In this document: positions 1 to 14,365 of the stretch, one piece after another
Position numbering within the stretch: the stretch's first letter is position 1
Layout: the number at the start of each line of letters is the position of its first letter
Source: Bolinopsis microptera
Lineage: Eukaryota > Ctenophora > Tentaculata > Lobata > Bolinopsidae
DNA: 64,000 nt
Assembly (NCBI RefSeq): GCF_026151205.1
Contig: NC_087073.1
Location: forward strand, 12,977,837-13,041,836
Direction: 5' to 3'
Position numbers and translations under genes: made by a program
Notes under the pieces: generated by a model
Database searches by the model: none
Told to the model about the DNA's origin: nothing
Seen by the model: the letters and a program-made list of their open reading frames with translations, nothing else

Positions 1-3000
1 CTCGCTTTTAGCTACGGAGAAAGATTGAATTTGAAACATTGCAAACTTATATTATCATATGTATGTATTTTATACGTTATAATTGCTGTACTGTGTTTGA
101 AAAGTATATAATTAATTAAACATCGCGTGACTGGAATTATGTTGTACACATCAAAGAGGGATTATTTAAATCTTTTGCATCTTAGTAACAGTTGACCTTA
201 TTGGGAATAAATGCTCTCTGAAAGCTTGATTCGTTTCCATCAAGCTACCGAACAAGTTCCAAGACTTCTAATTAGCCTTGATCCTTTAACTTCAGAGAAT
301 CGCTTTTTCTGGATGGCTGAGAAAGCAACGCAGAAATGGTTTCTGCTTAGGCCTACAGTAAAATCTGACCAACATGTTGTAAATTCGACTGAATGGTCTT
401 TAAGAAAGTTGTCCATTGTCTAAAATAAATTGAGCTTTGATGTAATGCCCAAAATGGAGGTCATCTGAAATCTTCTGCGGAACACAGTAAAATTTGCTTT
501 TCTGTGGAATGAGAATCGAGACTATTCAGAGAAATTGTTCCCAATAAAGGTAGATTAAATTTGTTTGGAACACTGCTTCCAATTTAAAATCTGATTTAAG
601 GCTAAGTTATTTTCTTTGGAACACCGCTTTCAATTAAGGTATATCATATTGTCTGGAACATAGCTTCCAATGAAGGTTAATTCAATTTTGTTGAACTTAA
701 AGTCCCCTCTAGTTCATATTTTGATATTAATTTAATGTTTTGTGATCTTAACTAATGGTCTACCCAAGGGATTAATTAAAAATTTTGTCTCAATTTAAAT
801 GGTTTCTATGTTTGAAATTTACACCATTTTTTGAGGTCCTCCTTTGCTGCCAGTTTGATTATAAATTGGCCGTGAAGGAAACCGGGCCACAGGTATAAAT
901 CATACAAGATTTATTATTAGATATACTACAATACTTTTAAAATAGTATAGAATATAAATGTTTAAAAACCTATCATTTCCAGAGTTTTTACTAGTACTTT
1001 TCATTGCACGCGTATATTAAATACAATATGAAATATATAATATAACGGATCAAGCACCACCAACTATGAAGTGGGCCTGTTGTTGATCTATATGTTTTAG
1101 TAAGAGCTGCATTTTTGGGAAGAAAAACGTTCAAAGGATAAGAATTGTAGTTGAAAGCTGAACTGTGTATTGTATAATGAGCGTGTAATAGTATGTTAGA
1201 ATACTGAATATGATAATGAGATTTGTGTTTTGCTATAGTAGGAAATGTGCCTCTCCTGCAATAATTGCAAATGTGTTGCCTACTAATTGAGTGTCACTAT
1301 CAGATTACGCTACACTCTTGTTTTTAATTTTGTTCCTGCAATTTAGCGATTAGCTAATTAGTTCCTTACTCAATTTTTACTCTGGACTAATGTGTTTGTC
1401 ATTGGTAATGATCCTTAAAAATATTTTAAGGCAGTAGGTATACAGTGGTATATCCCTACTAGTGCCGCTCCTTCCTTTGTAAAGGTTTCTCTACGAAAGA
1501 AAAATAATTTCGACCAAGGTCTGCTGCTAAAACTTTGCTCTATTTTATCGCTCCCTACTTTTTAGATACCAAATTCGCACCGGTCGGCTTAAAGTGGGTT
1601 CATTAAGATTGTGACATAACAGATTAATGAGAAAGAAGGTAACCACGTACTTATCAGTACTCGGTTGAAGAGGGAGGGATCACCTTTCCTTTTTCCTGGA
1701 AAATGTGTTCCTGACCTCTAGATAAGAGGTCGGACTTCTTAGATACTACCGTGTAATTGAGAGGAACGTAATGGGAGCCGGAGGGGGCCGAGGTTTCTAT
1801 TTTCTGTTTTTCCGCAAAATTTTCCAACTACATAAATGCGAAAAACTTCAACGGATTTGCAACCGTGAGCTTTTAATGCAATTTATTATGAACTATAAGA
1901 TAGATTAGGAGAAGTTTAATTTAATTACACATCAGTTTCCAGTTAACGCGAAACCTCTAAAACCTCTTTCCAGCAGCAGACCTTAAGGCAAATTCGATAT
2001 TTGATCCGCCTCTTCCACCTTAACTAAAATGATTTATAAAAAATGCAGTTTTCTATTCTAAACAACGTGCTGCCTTTGAATTAGTCACTGAACAGTGTAC
2101 AAAATATTTTTCTAAAGACGAAAAAATGTTGTGTTTATTGTGACAGACAGATCTCCGCGCTGTCAACTCTAGTGTATGGTATTGGAAACTCTAATGATTT
2201 TAGAAACACTTTTAGAAACTCTGTAATTTATAAATTAGATCCCGAGCTTGTGTTTCCTCCGGTAGTTCATCAATGAGTTTCTGGTAAAAACACTGAGTTG
2301 AAAATGCCATGTTTTGTGTACTGTATGAAAAATTGTTCGAAATTCGTTAAAAATATCTCTTGTTTTCCTGATCTATACTACTCAATATCTACAAACACTT
2401 GTCATGAAGGCGGTGTCATGTGTTTCGCAAAATGGAATTTCTCCGAAAAAGTAAGTTTAAACTCAGCCAATTTCTCGGAATTTCTAATTTGCATTTCCGT
2501 GGACAGTCAAAGTGATAAGAAATGTCAGATATTAGTGTTACCCATAATTAGAATTTATTATCTAATTTAAAACTTGACCCTGTATATCTAATGACCCCCT
2601 TGTACTACACATCTTTTTTACATCTCATACACACATATACATTGTAAATTGAGGTTTTTTCCTCCTCCTTCTTGCAACAAATTCCCCGCATTTTCTACCT
2701 ACCTTCTTATCAGTGCTCAGTCCTCATGAACCTCAAATCACGCACTTTAAAGATATTGAACCTGAATTAAGAAGCACATTCAAATGGTGACATATACAGT
2801 GAACTAGTGAGTCAGTAAGACTCTCTGTATACAGAAAGTGAACCTGAAGTGAGCTGTACACACAGATAACGTATTAATCAGCCTGACATGAGAAGTACAC
2901 TTGTAATATCGAGTTTAGCAGTGTAAAACATTTCCACCGGCCCCTCTTCGTGACGGACGGTGTGTTTATGTGTGCTTGCCATGCTTGCCTTGACACAACA

Positions 3001-6000
3001 TCTGATAGTCTGTTCTAGCATGCTGTATCAGGACTGTGCTGTGGCCGAGGAGGTCACGTGCGAGGTAGCATGTGGCCGGGGAGTCACGTGCAAGGTAGCA
3101 TGGCAACACGGTGTATTTCTGTCGCGTGATTCTAGTCACTTGCTCTTTACAAAGCAGTGCTCAGATATAATTTACCTGATATAGTCGAGACAGAGTGTAA
3201 ACGGGTCACCACCCTCCCTGAGAGTTTAGCCGATACAGAATAAACCATTAATTCTATTTCCTATTACAACTATAATATACAGTAAAACCCCAATTTATAG
3301 CGGAGTTTGGGAAAAGGTATTATTTTACCTATTATTTCGTAAATCGAGGTTTACGATAAATCGGGGTTTGATGCGCAATATCTCAGGAATGCTAGGTCCG
3401 ATTTTGATGCTTTTTTTTTCTAGTCGTTCGTCTCCAGCAGCTCTGTCGCGTATGATACAAAAACTGAAAAAAAAGAGTTTTGCCGCAGCAAAACGGGGCA
3501 CGGTAAATAGGGGTAACTGTATATAATATGTAAGAGTATGTGTGTGGATATGCAAGATATATATAAAACTGCAATTGATCTCCATTTTCTCCTCCATTAT
3601 TAACTCTTCTATTATTCTCTCCTCTTAATTAGAATTTCTGCGAAAGAGCCTGGGAAGAGATAATAGAAATTGAGGTTACCCTCCCCCCTCAATAAACGTT
3701 AGCACTGTAAAAGTCACTTACATCCTACAGTGTAATGTTCTATACACTTACACATGGACAACACAGCTCCAATCTCAATACTCAAAACGGTGCTGTATTG
3801 TCAAAACGACAGATATTATTATTATTAGACTGACTCTATTTACTTAATATCCAATCTAGAAACTTCCGTTCCGGTGTTTATGTTAAGTGTTCTGATTGAT
3901 TGATTATGTGTATGGACATTCTCCGTTTTGTCCACAATTAATACACGTGTACTGAATGATATTTTTGTGCGTATTGTGCGGTGAACTCTTATATAAACTA
4001 TTAGAGGATGTATGAGGTCTGTATGTGTGCCTATTTTTAGAGGTCTCGAAAGAACACTTTGCACGCTCCATTTGCATCAGTTCCATTGTTTGTGCTGGAC
4101 ATCATAGAAACCGACCCAATCCTGTTGTTCTTTGAGAACAACTATAATACCCATTGATTTCCTAGCAAATCTATGTACTATCCAGCTGCAGCCGTTAATA
4201 CGTACATCCACATTATGAGTATTTCAATGTGTTGCGTCATAGACGGACCTCATACGGTTTTACTTTCGATAAGGCAGCGAGTCCTCAATGTTCTATAAAT
4301 AGTTTTGAGTCTGAGCAAGCTGCATCTTTCAAGATTAACTAATAATCAAAAGGACTAAGCCCGACTCACCCCAGTGACCCCTTTTAATGCCTCTGATAAG
4401 TCGAGCGTAAAACACGAACAGACAAATTTCTTGGTCAATATGATACAGATCCACAAAAATCATCGGTAAATATTCAGCGTTAAATTTACTCGAAGATTTT
4501 GTAAGAATTAGTCAAATAATATAAAGGTTATGAAGCTAAAACACGCAGTCCTAAAAGGAAGTGTCCCTCCTTAAACTTGAATAGCTGGAAAATATGCAGG
4601 TCAAAGTCCACTGGGATTAAACCAGGATGCAACCTTTTAAACATGGGGAATTTAAAAACGGGACGTGAGAAATTCTTAGATCAAGACCAGGCCGTCGTCT
4701 TCTGACATACGTTATTCTGCAACGTGAGGAACATTTATGAGAGTGCCCAAGACACGTTACATTCACATATAAAATGGTGAAAAATAATTCTGGTTAATTA
4801 GCTTGCTATGGAAGTGTATCTCTTATGGGCTGCGGTCTTAATTGCTTAATTAGAACAGTACAGCTATATTATTTAGATATTAATTAGTATTCCTGAGTTT
4901 TAAGTCCACTTAATGTCCGATCGCCATGCCGCCCTCTTAAATGTTAATTAATACTTGAATTTTGGCCTGGCACCGGAGCTATGAATCTCACTTGCACTTG
5001 TCATGTCCATATATAAACATTGCGCTCGGGGCAGCCACTTGTAACTTAAACGATATATCGGTAGTGCTACCTGCTACCAGGTGATGCTGTGCCTAATTGC
5101 ATCGACCTCAATTCTGATATGATTGTGACTGAGCACTCCGCACAGTTTTAGTACAAAATACAAGAGTCTCAAGCAAGCTCAAACTCGATTCTTTCGGGTA
5201 TAATTAATTCATTCGTGTAAGTCAACCTAACGTGACGCGCGGTCGCATTCATCGTGGTAATAATCTAGTGCGCGTTACGTGCGCAGCACGTACGCCCACT
5301 TTCGTGGCTCGCTTGCTACTATAAATTGCTACATAGAAAGTCTGTCACTCTTACTCGCTTTTGGCTTTGCCTTGACCAGTCAATGGGTGTAAGCTTAATT
5401 ATTAATAACTGATAAGAATGTCACATCAATCATTATGTAGAAGGATATTATATATATGAATTTTGCGGAAATGTTCATCTGAAATCAAACACGGATAAGT
5501 TTACCCACGTGAACTTGGTCCAGTAAGTAGTAACCTAATCTAATAGTAAGCAAGCGTTAGGGGTTGCGCATCGATTATTTGTTTTATATTAGTGGTAAAA
5601 TGTGGCCAGTATTGCACATAATATCACTAAAGTAACATATTAGCATATATGCGGGAAATTACTTTAACTAAACTTTGAAATGGCTGATCATATCTTCGAA
5701 TAAACCAATCATTGTTGCGGTTTTGACAAACAGAGGCAAATTTTGTGACCGAAACGGAGATGAAATTTAATAAAAACAGCTAATATAAAATAATTTATCA
5801 AAATTTTGCTCGACTGACCTGTCCTAATACGTTGATTTATGGTTATTTTTCTGCAAGAAACTCAAAAACTGGTTAAATTGTAAAATTTCATTCAAACTGC
5901 TGGAGTTATTAATGTAATCCTAACAGCTGGTTGAAATTGTATGCGTTGTTTTGTCAGATAGTGACCAATTCGTATCTAAAAGTAGCTACATTCACAGTAT

Positions 6001-7358
6001 AAGCTTATATATAAGATTTTGTGGCGGCCCTATTGAGAATATCACAGATATGATTCCCTTGCGTTACAATGCAAGATATCCCGGTAATAAATAATAAGCC
6101 TTTTGGGAGAATTTTGAGATAAAATTGATACCTCGGACGTTACCCCATTAGTAACACTATATCATAGTATGTAGTATAACTATTAGTATAACTATATAGT
6201 AAATCAACAGTTGTCTAGACTCTAGGGCTGAACTGAAGCTGGGAGCTGGGTCTCATTGCGTGCGGAGTCCGAGAATCTACAGCAGTAATGTATCACTTAC
6301 TAAAATAATCAAGGAGTGTTTTAAGCTTTGATTTGTAGAGTTGGGAATTTAATCACACGTGGAGGAGATCATCTGCACACCCTGCACTAGTTTGAAGTCA
6401 GTTTGACTCACCTGAGAAGTTCATGAAATGCCTTTTTTTGGGGCTTCGTTCAGTTCGTAAAGACTGGGGGTTGTTGGAATGCGATGCCAATTTATTGGGA
6501 TACGCGACAACGATTTAACATTTATTAATATGTGTGATTGGTGGTTTCTGGAATTCAGCTAGCGGACTGTTTGATAGCCGTCACGTGTAGAGCTGCCATT
6601 ACATACCTCACTACCGGTTTCCCGCCCATTCTTCAAATTTTGACTGAAGTTTTAAGGTTTCATTGGTCAATAGTATTGATATACTATCGGTATCACAGGA
6701 AATGTATATGGCCTATTCTTGGAAGATAATTGGAAGGTTTCATTGGTATTGGCCCTTTTGGATGTCTCTACGGTATTTTCAGATATATTTATATCAGTTC
6801 ATCCTCTAGATTGTCGTCATCTGTCCCTGCGTTCATATTTTTAAAAATAAAAGTCCAAATTAATCATATTTTCTCATTGATCCTATGGCCATGTAGGCAT
6901 CTCTATTTTTCTTACGAAACTCTGAACTAAACAGGAAATTGCGTGTAATTTATCTCCCTAATTAGAAATCAAATTTAAAGGTCTTTATCTTTAAAGGTCT
7001 TTATCGGTCTTTATCGGTGTCTTCACTCGAGCAGCTGTATTCTATTATTCTGGCACCATTTTCCAAGTATTTCACTTCAAATATCGTTCCTGAAGAACCA
7101 CGTAATAAATCTAATAAAGGTTTACGTTCTAACTTTCAAAAAACCAAAGATACTAAACAAGATAATATAGAACAAGCTGTGCTGTGTGTATGTGTCGTGT
7201 TAAGACTGTTTCCTGTGTAAATGTATGTTTAAAGTACCTGTGTTTGACCAAGGTTGGCATGTGTGTGGCGTGTGTCCCACTGCTGCACGTGCTACTGCGC
7301 GAGTCCCACTCCCGCACGTGCTGTTAAATCAGATCACATCACCCCGAGTGTGTTACAG
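1..7358. other. Gene-free AT-rich stretch, probably intronic
   Basis: I see no exon with convincing splice sites here. The short open frames (for example 211-423, 2298-2570, 9074-9361 further on) have no recognisable domain and no splice context. Two imperfect copies of a GTCACGTGC-AGGTAGCATG segment lie at about 3054-3100. If the zinc-finger exons downstream are alternative 3' ends of one gene, this is the intron after its last shared exon. Confidence 0.4.
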
Positions 7359-7666
7359 ATTGGAGTGGGTGGTCGCCAGGGAACGGCACATGTACCAGTG
7401 GCAACGGTCTCCCAACATCTGGCGAGGAGAAGTTCTACCAGTGTCCCTACTGCCCTAAGATCTACACCACTACCCAGTCCCTACATCGCCACAAGCACTC
7501 CCACACTGGTACCAACATGAAGGCGTGTCCTCTTTGCGGCAAGACTTCTTACCGGGTTGACAACCTCAAGTCTCACATAAGGAACTGTTACAAGAAACGT
7601 CTCCGATTGGAGAACATGCCCGAGTTTACGGGAGAGAACGCGTGTACCCTGACTGAAAGTACTTAG
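7359..7666 (+). CDS. Alternative 3'-terminal zinc-finger exon A
   Basis: The exon starts after the acceptor TGTTACAG at phase 1 (two bases complete a split codon) and runs open to TAG at 7664-7666, 102 codons including the stop. A Gly/Ser/Pro-rich lead is followed by finger 1, C-x2-C-x12-H-x3-H (starts CPYCPKIY), and finger 2, C-x2-C-x12-H-x3-C (starts CPLCGKTSYR), then a polar tail of about 25 residues. Paired fingers of this kind in a terminal exon usually give DNA-binding specificity to one isoform of a multi-isoform transcription factor. The exon shares phase and design with the exons at 12480, 14133 and 15885. The common N-terminal part (often a BTB domain in such genes) is not in the window. 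A polyadenylation-like AATAAA lies at 8193-8198. Isoform usage is inferred. Confidence 0.85.
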
Positions 7667-10600
7667 AACAAACTAAAGATCATGTGTTCACGTGACAGTG
7701 AGATGTAACCATGGTGACACGTGGTCGTGCGCGCGCGTTACTTTTGTCACGTGACACGCAACGGCGGACTCTGTCGTGAAAACGTGGGCGTGGATATGTA
7801 TTATTAATTAAAACAGACGGTTAAGGAGTGCTTTTATGTTGCGGATCTTAACATCTAATATTCATTCTTAAGATCTTTAAATCTCTAATCTCTTCATCAA
7901 ACTGTTTTTTGTAGGTTGTAATACTCCTGACTATTAAACAGGAAGTGTGCAACAAGGTGCTTTTCTAGCTGCTTTGTTACGTTCGAGAATTAATGATATG
8001 ATATGAAAGTGAAAGTTGAAACTAGTATTGGTTGAAAGCAATATTACCTAACAAACAAGGAAATATATAGAACAAGTCTTGTGTGTGTATATATAAGCTA
8101 ACGAGAAACTGAATTGCTGAATAGATATAATGTTTTTATTTATATTAGTTATGTTGAACAGTTTAATTTATTCAGTATTTGAGGGCCCCTTAAATAAAGC
8201 GAAGGGCGGGGTTTATGAGTTGACCCATCAAACATTTTGTAACTAGAGCTCATTTTATTTAGTTGCTAGCATTATAATAGTGCTCTTGCTCCATTGCAAG
8301 CTGCAAGATCCAATCAAACTTAAAGGATTTCCGTCTTATTCCAGATCGGAAGATTTGCAGTTTGTTCTGGAGGGAGCATCATTACCCATTTGTTACATAA
8401 TAATACGTATATATTCTTAAATTGGAGTACAAACCAACAACTAACAAAGGTCTTATGCTATTTACTGATAAGTGATTGTGTGTATTATTGTTTTAATTCT
8501 AAAAGTACCAAATCTTTCTTGTCGTAGTCGTTCTGAATGATTATATTATTATTTCTGTTTGTCTGTTTTAAAGCACTGTGTCTGCGTCTGTTATCTGTTT
8601 TTATTTGATTCTCGATATATGACCTATTTGGTTACCATGGTAACCTAGTCGGTCATGTTAGAGACACATTATAAGGTCGCCTGCTGCTTAACATTATATA
8701 GATCCTTACTTTGGGTATCGTAGAGTATTTTGGGACATCGTGGATTGTATTACTTGTACAATTAAATAATCTGGTGGACGATCGTTTCTTATGGGTTAAA
8801 ATGTGAAGCAGCACGCAACTGTAAATTATATTTCTTAACTCCGTATTTAAATTCTGTAAAGCAGAGAGCTGTTCTGCGGTTAACTTTTTAAGTTTAACTT
8901 TTTAGTAGTTCTGATCTTTTGCCCCACGGGAAGATGATTTAGTTTAATAATTCTTGGTTAAATCGAGGTTAGTTCTTTAAAACTTTAAACGCGAGGCCTT
9001 TATCGGCAGCAATTATATTATCATATAATTTGCCATGAGAACTCATTTTAGCATGTTTATTTATATTTGATCTGTGATCAAAAGGTTGAAGGGTTATAAA
9101 ATACATCGCTACAGGGTGATATATCATATACATCGCAGGGTGATTCCAAACAGAACGCCCCCTAGCGAGTGTGTTTTCAGTTTAATCAAGCGTATTTTGT
9201 CCCCTGTCGTGGCAAGTTTTTTATTAGACATGGTAGAATGTGAAGGCTCGTTTGTGGCCATGGATTTTGGGACGTATCTCTGTCACGTGTTTGCCACGTG
9301 GTTGTCACGTATTTATAATATGCTCTTCCAAGAGGAGCTGGTTTTAGATATACTTATTTGAAAATTGTCTTTTGTCTCTTACTCTCTTTTTTTGTGATGT
9401 AGTTGCGCTTGTTAGCGAGTACGGACTTTTTCAAAACCATATTTTCTAATTTGTAAACAGTGTGTGTATTTAAACGCATCTGCCGGTGCTTGATAACTTT
9501 GTAAGTTATTGCCGAGGAATTTTTTGATCAGTTTCCTGGGTTGAATTGGTTTCTCGATAGTATTGATAATGTTGGTTTCTATGCAACGTGTAGTCCGGTT
9601 TGGAATCTTAGATTTCTTATGTTTAAAAGTTTATGTGATCTTTCTGTGCCTGTGTTTAATCTTTTAATACTTGAGGGCGATGTCGCTGTAAACATGGTTA
9701 AACGTGTCCCCAAAAGATGATCTAGGTCAGGGCTGGGTGCTGTAATATAGAGATCTCTCCAGCACATTGAGCTACAATCTCAACAGCCATGGCTAAGCTC
9801 ATTGCACGGATAACTACCTAACTTCTGGCTGATTTAATAAAAATCGCGAGACTGAATGCCAAACTTTCTTGTAGAATCGTAACTGTGATCTTTTTGATCG
9901 AAGTTGGTTGCTGGAATGTTTGTCAGCGATGGTCGCAGTCAAATTTTAGCTTTTTGTTAGATATTTGTTATATAATATTACCGAATTATTATTACGAACC
10001 ATAAATGCTTGGTGTAAGTAAAGTGAGAATGCTCTTGTTGAAGATAGAGACAAACGAAATTTATTAGTAGACTGATGATAACACATCACAGTGGGATGAT
10101 CGCTTGTTGTTATGGCAACTAACACGTATTATGGCGAGATGGTTGGATTGTAACTTTAGTAGTAATACCTTTGGGGTGCACTTTAAATATAACTTATATA
10201 CACTTTAAATATAACTTAAATAACTCCCCTACAATACATTAACGTGCTACAACGTGTTGACGAAAAACTTTACCCCTTAAAATAAGGTCCTTTATATAGG
10301 GGCTATATTGGGGCCTATATAGGGGCCTATAATATTGGGGCCTATAATATCCTTATCATTATTCGCCTCTGATTAACAGATTAAGACGATTTGTCATAGC
10401 CTGAGTCCTTCTCTCAGGGCCCATGAAACTACAATTTCAAACTATTTTAAACCTCCATTTCTTCAACACGTTGACTGTATTGATATAACAAAGCATCTTT
10501 TAATTGATATGATATAAACTTTGATAATTACCAATCGAACTCCTGATAGTGCTTATTAATATACAGACGTATTTGATTGAAAGTATTTGAGCTTTTGTTC

Positions 10601-12479
10601 CTACCATATAAACTAAGATTATCTCAAATTATGAATAATTAGCCTAGTACGGGTTTATGAGTAAAGATAATTATTGATAATATATTGTTACCTGCATGCT
10701 TGGCTATATGAAGACAAATAGTAATCGAGATAAGCACTCCCTGCCTCACTCCCTGAGGGTGGCTGCCATGTATTCGGCAAATTTGAGGGTTGGTAATAAT
10801 ATGACCCTGATGTTGTGTTCACGTAGTAAAACTACGTCAAATTACTCATTAAATTACTAATTAAGGGAGGGAGTGGTCAAGGAAATGCTTTAATCGATTT
10901 TATTTGCTTATCTAACCCCGAAAGAGAAAGAGAAGAAAGTTAAGATGACAAGATATAAAGCTTATTTCTTTATTCGTTGGGACAATGGTTCTTGTCATGA
11001 AGTTTGTGGTCACTGAACAGTGAACAGGTTTAGCAAACGTTCCAGTACAGATTATGTATTATTATTAAAGAGAAATGTTTCAAAATTTAACAACTGTACA
11101 TTTAAAAGATTTGATATACCTCACCACCCCCAGCCAGATAATTCATCAATATATTCCGATCTGTAAAGGGAATGTTCTAGAATATGTTCATTTTGCAAGC
11201 ATCGAACATTTACATTGTATGACCATGATGAAAGTTCCGATATGCAAGTTCAGGTTGTACTTCATATTCATAATATTGATCTGGTTATTTTGGGGCTGCT
11301 GAGGTATAACCTGGAGATATGTTATTCAGTGATCAAACCTTACGACGGTATAGACTACAACAAGGTGTCTGCATTAAGCTTCCAAAACCTGTATTTCCCG
11401 CTTACCAGTATACAGATGTACCAGTATAGTTATACAGATGTTCGCCGACTGTAAAATGACCCTGAAATGGCCATGAGATGGGCATTGTGTTCTGAACTTC
11501 GTCACTGTCCGTTACTGTCTGTTTCTTGAGAATATATGCTAAGTAACAGGGGCTGTTACTTTGGTACTGGATAAATAGCTGTAGACATCGGTAGCTGTAC
11601 ATGAAGAGGTATTTTACATGTCCTCTAAACGCACTTAACAAACAAAATCATCCAATTAAAGTTGGAATAATAAGTATTGATAAAAGAGTGTACTGTAGTG
11701 ATATAAAGCGTCAAATCCGGTTGAAAAGACTACGTCCACAGTCCGTGTAACAGTCCGGTGAACTATTCGTATACCATCCAAAATTTCCAGTTGCGTGACC
11801 CATCTACATACTGTACCAGAATGGTGTTTCTTGAGCAGGTTTTGGGCTAAAATGCGACATAATTGAAATAACTTCACGTATTTACAAATTTAAAAGAGCC
11901 CAAGTTATTATGTACCGTGATACTGCATGAATTAGTCATTTCAAACTATAAAATCTGATCTTGGCGTTTTATTTGTCTCCTGAAAATTTATCAAAACCAA
12001 AAAGTTAGCTAAATCAATTATGATAGATAACTAGTAAATGGGAAACAAAATGATAAAAGAAATGATAAAAATTCACCTTTAAAAAAATCTTACAACAATT
12101 TTAAAGAAGTATTTTTGTTTTTACTCTGACTTTGCATGTGTCTGCCTATTTCTTCTTAGCCTTTGAACTTTTGTGTGTGTTAACTTTAAAGTGGGATCCC
12201 CATCTATACTGAGATTCGTAACCTTCTGGTGTGTGGGAATGAAGAATCTTGTTGTCAAAGAAGTCCTATCTGGCGGCCCTGGGGAGATGCAGGGTCTCAT
12301 CTCCATTTCTCTGATCGCATGTGTCCGGGCTGTAACTCTCGTTAGCAGGGGGCATGAATACTCGTGGAAATGCCCGCAGGTTGGACGGCATGTGAGCATG
12401 ATCCTAGTTGCATGGGGCATGGTCCTGTGAGAGACTGGTTCGCTAGACGGTAGAGAACAACACCCCACTCCTCTTTCAG
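7667..12479. other. Non-coding interval between zinc-finger exons A and B
   Basis: No exon is supported. CACGTG sites follow exon A (about 7690, 7721, 7749) and another group lies at 9283-9310. A short run of repeated GGGGCCTATA(T/A)-type words is at about 10296-10350. Open frames at 9074-9361, 11075-11641 and 12121-12504 lack splice context or domains; the last is partly antisense to exon B. Confidence 0.4.
8193..8198 (+). terminator. Polyadenylation signal candidate for exon A
   Basis: AATAAA lies about 530 nt after the exon A stop, inside the word CTTAAATAAAGCGA. A near-identical word follows exon D at about 16348, which supports a shared 3'-end context. Confidence 0.45.
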
Positions 12480-12847
12480 CTGGCCGAGCAGGTCCCTCCT
12501 CCATTAAAGCGTTCCAGTGCGAGGAATGTCCCCGTTCCTACAGCAGCAAATACGCGCTGGTCCGTCACGCCCGCCAGCACACCAACTCCCACCTCCGCGC
12601 GTGTCCGTTCTGTGGCCGGACCAGCACCAGAGCCGACATCATCCGGGTTCACATGACCAACTGTGTGAAAAAGTATATCAGGAGTATAGAGGAGACAGCA
12701 CTCCAGATGCAAGGAGCTGAGAGTCTGGCAGTGGGCCAGGATCCCGACAGCTATCTCCTAGCTATCACCCGTCTGGCGGCCGAGAAGGAGGCCTCCAAAG
12801 AGTCCGGTCCTGCCCCCACCACTCAGGCCGGCTCTGGTGATATGTAA
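12480..12847 (+). CDS. Alternative 3'-terminal zinc-finger exon B
   Basis: The acceptor CTCCTCTTTCAG is strong. The exon enters at phase 1 and stays open to TAA at 12845-12847 (122 codons including stop). Finger 1 is C-x2-C-x12-H-x3-H (starts CEECPRSYSS). Finger 2 is C-x2-C-x12-H-x3-C (starts CPFCGRTSTR), the same CCHC form as in exon A. It has the longest tail of the set, about 65 residues, Ala/Glu/Ser-rich and probably disordered apart from a short helical stretch. It is locally GC-richer than its surroundings, as expected for coding sequence. Same strand, entry phase and two-finger design as A, C and D suggest mutually exclusive use. No clear AATAAA is seen in the next few hundred bases. 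Confidence 0.88.
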
Positions 12848-14132
12848 TAGTCACCATGGTGATACTGATATGTAATAGTCACCCAGACAACCCCCTTTTT
12901 GTTAGGTTAGCAACGTTACATAGATTGTGACATCGGGAAACAATTGTTAAATTCGAACTTTAGAGTTTAGGTTAAAACTGTATTTCAATTAATTCAACTC
13001 AATTTATCTTGTAAATGAACTAAGAATACGATACTTGCGAAAATTTTTAAGATTTTTATGGTTTTAATATTGTTTTAACAAACTCAGTCAATGACTGATA
13101 TGGCTGTATATATTTGCGAGATCTAGAAAATTGGCCAGGGTTTTTTTTCATTTTTGGGGAGCTTCGTGGCAAGAACGGCATGTGGCTTGATATTCATATC
13201 TAGACCCATGAAAAGTCCATTAAAATCCATTAAAATCTAATAGCCTTTAATCTTTATTACTTAACTAAAACTAAATTGGTTTCGTTCTTGTCGCGAGGAG
13301 AAGTTATTTCAGGCAGAAACCTCATTCCTAGTTACCTAATATTTCTAGGCTGCCTGGTTGCCTTATATTTCCTGGCCGATAAGAAGCTTTAGTTAAAATT
13401 CTAAAATTTTATTTACTATTTCGTATGGCGCTAGACTTAAGATTTATGGTTACTATAATTAGGATTTGCTGTAAATTACTTTGTAAATATTCTCGTTTAT
13501 GAATTTGAATTATATCTGTTCGAAAACCTTATGATTTAGGTGTTTTAAGGATTTTTAAAACGAATAAGGATTTAGAACTGTTGATAAACTTTTATTCTTG
13601 ATATTCTGTTTCTTAAAAATCAATACCACTTAAAGTAAATGAACGGTATTGAAATTTTGAATGCGACCTATGAAAATTGATTTTAATAGTTCAATTTCAT
13701 TCATCAAAACTAAATGTTGTGAGAGTTTGAAGAGTGGGATATTATAGAGTGGGATATTACTCTCAGGTTTGGATTTGCTGAAAGACTGTGGTTGGTATTC
13801 GTATGTGAACGGGCTGTTCGGTTAATATTCGCTGACTTTTAACCAGACTTAAGTATAAGTACAATTTTGCAAGATAAACATTTCTTTACTCGATGTATAA
13901 ACTTCTGACTAATCGCTGGGCTTTAAGAAGGTTTAACTAACATGATTCATCGCAAATCACAAAAGTATTAGATATGATCATTCCAGACCCTCATTTCTTC
14001 ATTGACATTGGTGTTCCGTGTCATTTCACCTTTACCCCCAAAATACCCCTCATTTCACCCTAATCCCCCTAATTGTACCCCACATTTCCCCTTGCCCCTA
14101 ACATCCTGAGTTCTGACTTGTGGGTCTTGCAG
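12848..14132. other. Non-coding interval between exons B and C
   Basis: AT-rich with no supported exon. The last ~100 bases before exon C form a pyrimidine-rich run (CCCC/TTTC words, about 14030-14100) that may serve its acceptor. Confidence 0.45.
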
Positions 14133-14365
14133 GTAATCCTCCTGCCAGGCTACCGGAGCCAGAGCCGGACGGTATGAACTACCGGTGTCCCCACTGCCCT
14201 AAAACCTTCCTGAAAAGGACGTGGTATCGTCACGTGGCTACACATGACCCCACCAAGACCCTGAGATGCCCGCTGTGTGCCAAGTACACCACCACTAGGA
14301 CTGACAAGATGAAAACACATTTGAATAGATGCTCGAGGGAGCTGGGCGTGAGGTTGCCAACTTAA
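14133..14365 (+). CDS. Alternative 3'-terminal zinc-finger exon C
   Basis: It follows the acceptor GGGTCTTGCAG, enters at phase 1 and ends at the stop at 14363-14365 (77 codons including stop). A short Pro/Glu-rich lead precedes finger 1, C-x2-C-x11-H-x3-H (starts CPHCPKTFLK), one residue shorter in the loop than the canonical x12. Finger 2 is C-x2-C-x12-H-x3-C (starts CPLCAKYTTT), the CCHC form shared with A and B. The tail is about 13 residues, the shortest except for D. Clear kinship in the finger framework (CP-C-K, then CPLC-K-x-x-x-x-R-x-D) points to exon duplication followed by divergence. An AATAAA lies at 14806-14811. Confidence 0.87.

Noticed and set aside
12121-12504. 127-aa minus-strand ORF
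   Set aside because: No domain or splice context; it runs antisense into zinc-finger exon B and its flank.
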